A DNA stretch of 64,000 nucleotides, from assembly GCA_019916065.1 (NCBI GenBank), contig CM034238.1:29127246-29191245 (forward strand). Direction: 5' to 3'. The first letter of the stretch is position 1. The number at the start of each line of letters is the position of its first letter. Positions 25,901 to 37,900 of the stretch are shown here, in pieces. This DNA is from Vitellaria paradoxa. Its lineage: Eukaryota > Streptophyta > Magnoliopsida > Ericales > Sapotaceae. The notes below the pieces were generated by a model, which made no database searches, was not told the origin of the DNA, and saw only the letters and a list, made by a program, of their open reading frames with translations. The position numbers and the translations under genes are program-made.

Positions 25901-28900
25901 TCTTCCAAAGATCTCAGTGTTCCACTTCTTTAAGGCTGCTTTGAGTCTTGACAGCTTTTGCATTAATCTGTAACTTGTCGAGCCATAATAATTGTAGCTT
26001 TGCTACCATACAGCTATCATATCTTTAAAGCCTTCCACTTGTAGCCACATATTCTCGAACCTAAAAGGTTTTGGCCCACCTTTTAATCCCCCCCCATTCA
26101 ACATAATTGGGAAATGATCTGAGATTAATCTTGACAAGGTTTTTTGGAAAACTTCAGGGAATAAGTCTTCCCACTCAGTAGACACTAGAAATCTATCAAT
26201 TCTAGACTTACTAGTGCTATTGCTCCATGTATATTTGCGACCACCCAAAGGCAAATCAATGCAACACAAATCACTGATGAATTCAGAAAACATAATCATT
26301 TGCTTTGTTCTCTTTTTGCAATTCCATTTCTCTTCTATGCTTTTAACCATATTGAAATCACCTCCCATACACCAAGGGACATTCCATCTGAACACAGTAG
26401 CACCAGCTTCTTACAAAATTCAGCTTTCAAATTGTCATCAGTTGGTCCATAAACTCCAGTGAAAGACCAAATGATATTCTCTTCCTTCTGCTGGAATAGA
26501 CAAGATAAAGAGTGAGCTCCAGCCTCTGATTCCAACAGTAACAGTTTCCTATCATCCCACATGATAAAATTCCTCCTGATGCACCTACAGACTCAAGAGC
26601 AACCCATTTTACCCAGTTGCCACCCCATAGAGAACCAACAATAAAGTCGTCAGTAGAGCATAGCTTTGTTTCCTGCAAGCAAACAACGTCTGGATGCCAA
26701 TTCTTTATTGCAGATTTGATTAACATTCTTTTCCCTGCCCCACAACAACCTTTTACATTCCAACTTACGATCTTAGGCTTCATTTGAAACATATTGGCAA
26801 TGTTTTCCTACTCCTTCCTTCACTAGAAACAGTCGATTGAGCATCCTGTTTAGCTCCTTTGTCATAAGAAATTGACCATTGCAAATTCTTTATCTCCCGG
26901 GCTCCTTTACTACTTCCTTTATGTCTTCTCCTTTCTCCACTTTGCTAATTTCTCCTTTTGTCTTCGATAGATTGTAGCAGGTCCATTAACTTATCTTCCA
27001 ATTCCTCACTGGAAATCCCCAGAATTTTCTTAAATGTCTTCATTCTATTGAGGACCCAAGAGGAGATTTTTTGCTGATTATGCCCACAGTCACCCAATAA
27101 TAGGATCTCAGAGCTCCAATCTTCTGGTTTGCAGGAAGAAGGGGGGTACAATCCATCGGTGCGGACTGATTCTCTGCACTGAAATCTGAATCAAGCTGGA
27201 GACCTTCCTCACTTCCGTAGTCAACTCCTAACTTATCATCATCATAAGTTGGGGAGGTAGGGGGTAAGTTTAATAGTGTAGTATCAGGAATGGTTTTCTT
27301 CCTGGATCTATACTATTTCCCAAAAAATTTATCTCCATCAGAATTGACTGCAAACAACTGACAGAAATTAAACATATTATCATCAGACGTTGAATGAGGA
27401 TAATCACCATTAATTGGCACCATACGATCATTAATGGAAGATATTAACTCCTGCTCTACCAAGGTGCCTAGAATCTCGAATTTAACTCCTTGTATTTATT
27501 ACAGACCTTAAAGGAAATTAGTGTATTTTATCCTACTCAACCATTAGAGAACCATAGAAAAATCAAAATATTTGTTAGCTACCATTTGGTGTACGTCAAA
27601 GGCTTTGTCAGGGATGTCAAAAATATTTTTTTTCTTTTTTTTTTTTCAAGAAGTTTCTCTGTAATTTTCAAAAACCCCGACTGTGAAGAAAGTTTACACA
27701 TTGTTTCTCTACTCAAACTTCAAATTTAGTCATCTAATGAAACAGTATAGGATTGCATTCCAATAACAAGAAGCATATCGAGTTTTCAACAAGAAGATAA
27801 ATGACCACCACAATTCCATAGAGGTAGCAAATGAATTATAATGAAGCATTTATTTGATTCCAAAGGCCACACCACTCTTAATTTTTAGAATCAAGAATGA
27901 CGTCTACAACAATCTCCCTACATAGTTGCTTTTTAACCAATTGACTTCAAGGGGTTAGCATTCAAAGGAAAGTTTTCAAAGAAAGAGGATAGCCTAGGCA
28001 ACTTCAACAAACCACATGGGCATAAATCTCCATTCAATGATAGCTCAAATCTTCCAGAAAAATTGTCCATGTATGAAACACCACCACAATCAAGTTGATA
28101 TAAAAAAAAAAACAAAAAAGAGGGTAATTGCTTTTGTGCCCCTTGTACCAAAAGTGATTCACTAACACCCCTAAACTTTGAAAAGCTACTTTTTACAACC
28201 TTATAGTTGTTAAAATTTATGATACACAAACGTTAGATACGATATGTGTCACCAAAGAGCTATTTTGTGCATATCTTTTCTCAAAAAAATTTCCGATACA
28301 TACCAAGTCAATAGCAAAGACAAAACAAATAGAGATAAAAAATTTTAAATTGGATTTTTATTCATATGTTTGTCTTCTAAAGAAGAAAATAGGCTAATTT
28401 GTTAAAGACAACTGATAAATTGAAGACAACAATTGAATCATAAGTTACTTCAACAAATTAATTGGTCATTGGAATGAAATGTTTTTTTCCCTAAAATCAA
28501 TATTCCATATTCATGTAAAACTTCAAAGAGGAGAGTAAAAGAGTATTTTAAGAGAATTAATAAAATACTTGGATATAAAAATAAAATGTAAACATAAAAG
28601 GTAGAGCAAATGAACTTTCTTCTTTTGATATGATGTTTTTCATTAAATATAATGGTTTATCACAATTTACTACATAACAACTATGTTTCGAAAAAAATAA
28701 AATTATGATAAACTAAATGAAATTATTGATACACTGAATCAATTCAATGTGAAAGGCTAAAAAAACATACTATCTTTACAATAACTTTAATGTGCGTGAA
28801 AGAGAAAAGGCATTTGAAATAACAACCACAATTTTTTATACAACAGTTCCCACTACTAGTAAATAAGAAAAATAGAAAAAATGAACAAGATTAGTTATTT

Positions 28901-31900
28901 ATTTTATTCTTTTCTTTCTTTATTTTTTAAGTACATTTAAGATCATAATATATATGGGCATGCAGGAGGACAGACTTGAATGCTGGACCTAGTCTAGGGT
29001 GGGGGGCAGCACCTTCCAACTTGGGTACCCCTCTTGCTCTACATTATTTGTTCTTATGGTTTGTGGGGGGAATAGGTGTAGGTTGCGCAAGAATAAAATC
29101 AATTAAACTTTTGTTTGAAAATATATTTGTATAAGATGCAACATTAAATTTGCATATCTTACAATTAAAACTAATTATAAGTAATTTGATTTATATACAA
29201 AAATAGTTATTGAATGATTTTTATTTATATTCTGTCATTTAAATGTTTCTTAACAATACTTTATAAATTTTTAACGTAGAGTTGTCAACTTGTTCAAAAA
29301 AAAAAAAAAAAAAGAGATCAATACAATTTGCGATGTACAATTTAACAACTATGCACTCCGTACTTTAAAGACTAGAGTGAAGTCCTACATGGTAATAAGT
29401 TTTCAAATAAAATGAAAAATGTGACCATTCAAAGTCAAAATTTAAAGGAGGGTGTAAAATACAAGGTATAAAGGTAGCTTTTTAAATTTTTTTTTTTTTT
29501 TTGTTTATAAGTAAATAAATTTCATTGCGTCGGTACCAAGAAAATAATATCAATTATAAAAAAAAGTCCCTCAATGAAAGAAGGTAGCTCTTTAAAGTTA
29601 TTCAAGCCAAATCCATTGTCTTTAATGAATTCTCTAATGCTTTCACTTTAGTCTTAAGTATAGGAGGTGCAAAAGTAGCTTTTTGAAGTTCAGGGTATTA
29701 CCAATTTTCACCTTTAGTACAGGATATAAAAGCAATTATCCCACAAATGATAAGTAAAATATATAAGAAAAGACATCAAGGAAATGTCGCCCTTGTACAA
29801 AAAGGCTTCATGATAGGCCCATCAAATTAAACAGTTATATGTCATACGCTAAAAAAAAAAAAAAAAAAAAAAAAAGCGAGAGAGAGATTCGAAAATCTAG
29901 GTCCTTTCCCCTCAAAATCCAAATAAACAAAATAGATAAAAGAACACTCTTTATTCTATGCATTGGAAATTTCAGGTGTTCAAATCAAAATAAAAATAAA
30001 TGAAGGCTAGTAGAGAAAAAAAGTATAGATGCCACATATAGAAAGAGGGGGGAGGAATAAATATATTTTCAAGTAAAAAACAACAAATTAAACAAAAGAA
30101 ATGCACCTAGACCTGGGGATAACCCATAAAGCAATCGCGGAAGTTGCTTGGTCACAAAAATATGATGACCATGAGGAAACAAAAAAAAATATTACCTTCT
30201 ATAGCTGAAAATAGGACACCAACCAAAGAAGCTCAAAAATGATGTCTGAAGATGAGGACTAGAAAGCCATGGAGTAGCCAAATACCTGCAGCAAAAATCC
30301 TAGGAGTCAATAAAACACAAGCATTTCCATTTCACAAGTGAAAGCTTGTAAATTAAAATAGTTTATAACCATTTATTCTAAAAAACATAAAACATAATCC
30401 TCATGGTCATCATGAATGTAGACTTGAATGTGTAGACAAATACTTGCACAAGTTACCAAAACAAAGCTACACCACAAAACATAACCCTAAGGGGCCGATT
30501 GGATGCAACGAAATATGGCCTCCGTAAATAATACACCCTTATAAGCTTTGATGTGATATTTTTTGCTTGGTTTGGGAAGCATAATTTCTCCCCTCTAAAA
30601 ATTATCCTCCCTTCTTAATCTTGGAAGAAGGTGTATTATTTTTGGAGAGGGTTTGAGCTCTCCAAAAATTATCCCCCCTCATATGGACTAAATTGGACTA
30701 TTATACCCCTTCTCATCCCCCTTCTCACCTACAAAATGTATTTTATATTAGAAATAAATTCTTTTTTTTTCTAATGGAAAAATGTATTAAAAAATTATAT
30801 TAATAAAAATAAAAAAATATAATTTTTTTTTCAAATAGGGGGTCGTATGATTAAAAAATATATTTTTTCCAAATAGGAGGTGATGTGATTTTAAGATAAT
30901 AATATTATTTTTTAGCAAATATAATAATCTTATTTTTTAGCAAATTTATACAAAGTTACGCATATATTGATATTTTTTAAATAAGGAGAAAAACATAAGC
31001 GACTAAGGAAGTTTCGGATAAATTGAGATGTTATTGTCTACGAAACTAATTTATATATTTTATAAAGTTTAATTTATTAATAACATAATTTATTTATAAT
31101 TAATTAGTCTAAAATTAATTTGTACTAATTGGTTTTCACATTATATAATTAACATAAACATATAGTTAAGTTTGGATAACCAAGTTTAATTTAATGGGTA
31201 ACCAAGTTTGGGACATCACAAGGACAAAAGAGTCATTTGACTCTTTTTATCATCATTCACCTCATTTTATTTATAAAACATCCAAACCATGTCAAAAATT
31301 ATCACCCTTCATAAACATCACATCAATGTGGGCCAACCCTCTAAAAATAATATCCCCTTTTATCTTATACCCCCTCAAAAACTTATCCCTCTAAAATTTT
31401 AGCACCATCCAATCGGCCCCTAAGTTGTAATTTACTAGGCCATGTTCTGGCAAGGAAACTACAATGCTTGAAAAAGGATCTTATCAAATGTAATCGGGAG
31501 GTATTCAGAAGAATTGAACTACAGAAGTTCGAACTTTTGGAGGTTATTAAAGATTTGGATCAAAAGGAGGATTCGTTATCTGCAAAGGAATTACAGATCA
31601 AACCAAGCAAAAGGAAGGAACTGGGAAGAGTGGATAGGATGTGGAAATCCCTATACTTGACCAAAGGAGGGTGTGGAAGCACTAACTGAGGAGGAAGTTC
31701 AAGTCAAGAAGGGTAAAAGAGGAGCTCCAACAAATACGAATGGAAGAGAACAGCTAAAGGCAGAAATTTAGAATTCAGTGATTGAAGGAGGAAGATACAT
31801 ATACTAAGTTTCTTTCACATGATGGTAAATGCTCATAGAAAGGCAAACTTCAAAAAAAAGAAAAAAAAATTAAAAGGATGGTAGGTGGTTGGAGGAGGAG

Positions 31901-34900
31901 GAAGCGGACGAAGAAGTTAGGGAGGACATAACACTTTTCTACGCTAGCCTTTTTGAGGAAGAGGAGGCATGGAGAGCATAGCCAGATGGTTTGGAATTTG
32001 TTACTTTCTCTATAGAGGAATCAAACACCTTTTTGAAAAGGATAAGTAAAAATTTTATTTCAAAGAACAAAAGTAAGCATCCGAAGATGCATACATATAT
32101 AGTAGAACTATACAAATATGCCCAGATCCTAAGACCAGTTCAAAGAGTCAAGGAAATTCAAAAAAGAGCATAGATCTAGAGCACTTCCCTCCCTTGTCCA
32201 ATTGTATAAACAGCAGAGGAGGAAACTCTGTCTTCAAAACAGTCCTCGAGTTTTCTTCAAATATCCTCTTGTTGCGCTCTTTCCAAATTATCCAAAAAAT
32301 ACAGAATGGGACCATGTTCCAAATCTGTTTTTTCCTCTTAACCAAAGGCTATCCCCACCAAATCAATAGAAAACTACCAAGGTCCTCCGGGAAGCACAAG
32401 TATACTCCAAAACACTTAAGAATCAAACTCCATAACTCTGTTGACCAGGAGCAGTGAAGAAGAAGATGAGCTATAGTTTCCTCTTGCCTTAGACACAGTG
32501 GGCATCGATTAGCCAAAAAATATCCACGGTATTGTAGGTTATCTAACGTCAAAATCTTGCCTTTTACAGCACACCAAGAGAAGAATGCAACTCGAGTAGG
32601 GGCTGTAGTTTTCCAGATCTTCGACCATGGAAATACATCGTTATTACAGCCCTGCAAGAAGGAATAATAGGATTTCACTGAGAACTCCTTACTTCTTGAT
32701 TGCCTCCAATTAACAGCATCTGTTTCCCCAATTAACTGGACAGTGTAGAGTAATTCCATTAAAGACAAAAAACCGTCAAACTCCTAGTCATTTACATTCT
32801 GGCAAAATAACACAGTCCAACTGGATTGGGCTCCAACTCCCTTGTAATAATCAAAGACTCTAGCTTCTTTGTTAGCAGCAATTGCGAAGATATCTGGAAA
32901 TCTATCTAATAGGCAACCTATACCTAACTAGTCCTAGCTTCTTTGTTAGCAGCAATTGCGAAGATATCTGGAAATCTATCTAATAGGCAACCTATACCTA
33001 ACTAGTCCTACTTCCAAAAGAGAATTCTGTCACCTTTCCCCACCTGCCATGTAAGACATCTGTTGAAAATCTTCCAGAGTCCTCTAATACCTCTCCAAAG
33101 TCCAAAGCCGCAAGGACAGGTCACTGAAACAGAGGACCATCCTCCAAATTCTTCACCATATTTAATTGCAATCAATTTTTTCCAGAGTCTGTTATCCTCC
33201 TTAACATATCTCCACAACCATTTGCCTAATAGAGCCTCATTGTTCAGTTTCAAATTATATCCACCCCACTCGACTGTAGGGGTTTACAAACCTCCTTCCA
33301 GTTCACCAAACTATGCTTGTAGACCTCCTCACTTCTTCCCCAGAGAAAATCTCTTTGCATCCTTTCCAACTCCTTGATGACTGATGTTGGTGCTGTGAAT
33401 AAAGAAAGGTAATAAGTAGGAAGGCTAGCAAGTACACTCCTAATTAGTGTAATCCTAACCCCAGCCGATAGATATTTGACTTCCATCTAGCCAATCAGTT
33501 CCTACATCTTTCCAGAACTGGATCCCAAACATGTTTTGATTTGTAGGGAGCACCCAAAGGCAATCCAAGATAAGTAGTAGGAAATGATCCAATCTTACAG
33601 CCCAAAATATTTGCCAAACCATTTAGATCTTCCACAGCACCGACTGCCATTACCTCTGATTTTTGGAGATTTATCTTTAAACTAGTAACAGCTTCGAAAC
33701 CCAATAATGTGCAGCGCAAATGTCCCATTTGCATCAAGTCAGCCCCACAAGATATTATTGAATCATCTGCAAATAACAAATGTGAAATACTAAAGGGGTT
33801 TCTGTCAGTACCAACTATGAAGCCTTCAATATAACCAGCAGTTTCAACTCTCTCCAGCATTCTACTAAGAACTTCCATTATTAATATGAAAAGGAAGGGT
33901 GAGAGGGGGTCTCCTTGTCTTAAACCTCGAGAAGAAGCAAAAAAACCTTTAGGAGAACCATTAATCAAAACTGAGAATCTGGCAGTTGAAACGCACCAAT
34001 AAATCCATTGACACCATTTGCTGCCAAACCCTATTCTTCCTAGCAAGTAGATCAAGAAATTCCAATTTACATGGTCAAATGCTTTTTCAATATCCAATTT
34101 GCAAACAATGCCTGGTTCCTTTTTTTTAATCTTTGAGTCCAAAATTTCATTAGCTACCAAAACTGCATCCATAATTTGTCTACCCCCTACGAATGCATTC
34201 TGAGAAGGTGAAATCAGAGGGTCCATTACTGATTTTAATCTACTAGCAAGTACTTTTGAAAGGATTTTGTACACAGCCCCCACCAGACTGACGGGTCTAA
34301 AATCCTTTACATCTATTGCACCAGGCTTCTTAGGGATCAGTGCAATGAATGTAGAATTCATGCTCCGCACAAATCTGCTGCTCTGATGAAACTCTGCAAA
34401 AAACTGCATCATATCCTCTTTGAAGACACTCCAACAACTTTGAAAGAAAGCAATTGTCCAACCATCCCGGTGCTTTTTCTCCATTAAGATCTTTGAGAGC
34501 TTGGTAGACTTCATCCTCAGAAAATTGTTTTCCTAGATCATTAGCTGCAGCAGAATTGAGCTGAGAAAACTACAAATCATCCACATTTGGCCTCCATGTA
34601 GCCTCTTCCTCAAAGAGCTGCTGGTAAAAATGCAGAATTCCTTGTCTAATTCTACTTGGATCTTCGATAAGAGAGCCATTAAGTCTTAATCTGCCTATCC
34701 AGTTCCTTCTCTTATTTGCAGAAACCATTTTGTGAAAAAATTTTGTGTTTCTGTCACCTTCACTAGAAACAGTCGATTGAGCATCTTGTTTAGTTTCCTC
34801 GTCATAAGAAATTGACCATTGCAGGTTCTTTAGCTCCCTGGCTCCTTTGCTGCTTCCTTTCTGTCTTTTCCTTTCTCCGCTTTGTTAATTTCTTCTTTTT

Positions 34901-37900
34901 TCTTCAATAAACTGCAGCAAGTCCATTAATTTGTCTTCTAAGTCCTCACTGGAAATCCCCAGAATTTTCTTAAAGGACTTCATTCTATTAAGAACCCAAG
35001 AGGAAATTTTTTGCTGATTACGGCCACAATCACCCAACAATAATATCTCAGAGCTCCAATCTTCTGGTCTGCAGGAAACAAGGGGGTACAATCCATCAGC
35101 ATGGACAAATTCTCTGCACTGAAGACAGTTTCAGGCTGGAGACCTTCCTCACATCCATAGTTAGCTCCTAACCTATCATCACCATAAGTTGGGGTGGTAG
35201 GGATTATGTTTAATGGTGTAGTATCAGGGATTGGATTTCCTTCTGGATCTATACTATTTCCCAAAAAAATTTTCTCTATCAGAATTAAATTCAGTCAACT
35301 GACAGGAATTAAACATATCATCATCAGTCGTCGAATGAGAAGGATCATCATTAATTGGTACCATACATTCATTGATGGGAGATACTAACTCCTGCTCTGC
35401 CAAGGTATCTAGAATCTCGAATTTATTTATTGTTGGGTGGACAACCTAGTACATTGAATTGTGGGTAGCTTGTTTTGTTACCTTTGATGTTCCACCTACC
35501 CTGATCCATTTAGCATTCCTGGCATCTTTGGAATGTCTCTTGGATTTCTGCACCTCAGCCTTCTGACTTACATTGGCTTTTCGAATACCAAGGGTGGTTT
35601 CATGCAATGAATCTACTGTAGACCCACATGCCTCCTTCAACTTTCCCCCTGGCGGCCGAAAAACACCATGATTGGAGGAACTTTCTACCCAGTCCACCCA
35701 TGGTTTTCGCTCAACCCATACTGGACAATCGTATTTTTATTGACCAACTAACAAAGGGACTGACGCTGGAATTGTTCTTCCATCCCCTTTTACTTATTTC
35801 TTACCCATTTGTAATTAGAAGAGCAACACCAGTTCTCTTCTATGTCTAAAAAACCACCACAATAGTTCCCTATGCTTTGGAATACATTGATGCTCCAAAG
35901 ATAGACTGGAATGCCCACTACCTTAATCCAAACTGAACTTTGATTCCATCCTCTTCTGGAGCAGCAGATCCAGCTATGCCAAGTGTCTAGCAACAGATAA
36001 TTCCCATCTATAAAATGGTCTTTCATTAAAATCTGAGTAACAATCTCTTGGGAGGGAAAAATAAACAGAAATTTATCATCGTCTAATTCCTTGATATTAA
36101 CACCACCAGGGAAAGACCATCTATGTAGCACCCAAGCTTGAATTTTGTTGAAGTCTAGCTTAGCAGAGCCTACTCCTCTAAGGCTTCCCACCAGACATCT
36201 GCTTAAGTTGTGACTGCTCATGATAGCATCTTCAAAATTAACTACAACATGATGTTTATTAAAATGGCTTCGAATTTTATAATCTTTCCAAACAGGTAGA
36301 GCAGCAGCTTGAAGATAAGTTCTTGTATCCTTTGCCTACTGCATAATATTTCCAGCCGTCTGAACCCTGTGAGAGTCAGATTGAGTAGGAGCTTTGCCTG
36401 TAACCTGAGGATTTCTTTTAGGAAGGAAAGATTCTATTAACTTGGCAAAGAAATGCCACCCTTTCCCAATTGTTAATTCTGGAATCATCACCAGTCTCCT
36501 TCCATAGGGCGCAATGAGTCGAAGTTCCAGCATTCTACCAAGATTATCTGAAATCAATGAGCATATCACTGTTCTGACCCCTCCTCTGATGTAGCCCAGC
36601 TGTTGCTTTCTTTTTCCCTTCCCTTGAAATTTTCAACAGATATTCTGAAGCCAACGAAGTTCTTCTTCGTATAAAATCATAACTCGAACATAACTTCTCC
36701 CTCTTTCCACTATTCTGATACCCCTTTTGAAGTTAAAATCATCTGCTATGTCAATAGTTACATGATCTACGTGAAAGGATTTCCTTTTACTTCCCCTAGT
36801 ATAAGGGGGAAATCGCCGGCTAGTGTTACTAAAGTGGTGCATGTTAGCATATTTTCCTAAACATGCGCCGAGAGAAAACTCAGTCCTTGCAAATCCCAAT
36901 ACATGATTTTAGGGGAATCAAACACCTTGGAAGGGGAGTTCTTTGAAAAGGAGGTTAGGCAGCTCTAAAATCCCTATATGAGGATAAGGCCCTAGGTCTA
37001 GATGGCATACGATGACATTCTTCCAAAGCTGCTATGATGTGATTAAAGTGGACGTATTGAGGGTGTTTCAGGAGTTCTTTAAGGAAGGCAACTTTGTTAG
37101 GGGCGTCAACATTTCCTTTATAGCTTTGATACCCAAAAAAGGTGGTGCTAAAGATATTAGACATTTTAGACCTATCATCTTGGTCGGGAGCTCGTACAAA
37201 TTATTGGCTGAGGTGCTAGCTCTAAGGTTGAAGAAAGGCCGTGGGGGGTCTATTATTCGAGTCCCAGAATGCCTCCATAGAGAGGAGACATTCTGGATGC
37301 TATTTTGATTGCAAATGAAGTTGTGGATGCAAAGACGAAATCTAGTAATTGGGGTTGATATGCAAATTAGATGTTGAAAAAGTATATGACCATGTCAACT
37401 GGGACTTTTTGATTTACTTGAGTAAGCGGATGGGATTTGGTCAAAAATGGAGTAAATGGATCCACTAGTGCATTTCAACTGTTAGATTCTCCATTTTGGT
37501 TAATGCTACTCCAGTTAGTTTCTTTGTATCCCCGAACGGCTTAAGGCAGGGTGACCCCCTTTCCCCTTTACTTTTCATACTTGTCATGTAAGCTTTAAGC
37601 AAACTCATTAAGAAGGCCGTGCAAGGGGTTTCTTGGGGGGTCTAAAAGTAGTTATGTGATGGAGATATCTAACCTCTTGTTTGACAATGATTCAATCCTA
37701 ATCTAGGAGGCAAATCCTCTAATTCTTGGACACTTGCGATGTGTTTTATTGTGCTTTGAGGCAATTTCTGGGCTAAGGGTGAATCTAGGAAAATCGAATA
37801 TTGGGATGATTGAGGAGCTTGGAGGAGATTCGGTAGGACTTTTTTTGGGAAGGTTCAATGGAGAAATTGAGTTTCAATTGGTTAATTGGGACGTTGTTTG

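Larger units (their letters stand above)
23053..27486 (-). mobile_element. L1-type LINE copy A in intron 2
   Basis: Flanked by the 14-bp duplication tccttgtatttatt at 23039-23052 and 27487-27500. The 3' end (left) is ttttgaaaaagataagtaaa on the plus strand, that is a short A tail after CTTATC. It contains the end of ORF1, then ORF2 with endonuclease, reverse transcriptase and zf-RVT. Length 4.43 kb; compared with copy B it lacks most of ORF1, so it is 5'-truncated. Same orientation as the host gene. Stops and frameshifts in each domain. Confidence 0.93.
32032..36913 (-). mobile_element. L1-type LINE copy B in intron 1
   Basis: Flanked by the 15-bp duplication ggaatcaaacacctt at 32017-32031 and 36914-36928, lying inside an older LINE. 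Same family as copy A, with near-identical text over ORF2. It has most of ORF1 (to about 36900) but lacks the endonuclease: at 34758-34765 text equivalent to copy A position 25720 joins directly to text equivalent to 26822. A 74-bp tandem duplication is at 32861-33008. Same orientation as the host gene. Confidence 0.93.

Noticed and set aside
32861..33008. Assembly artefact as cause of the 74-bp duplication
   Set aside because: Cannot be excluded without reads, but it is within a LINE of otherwise normal order, so it is annotated as real.
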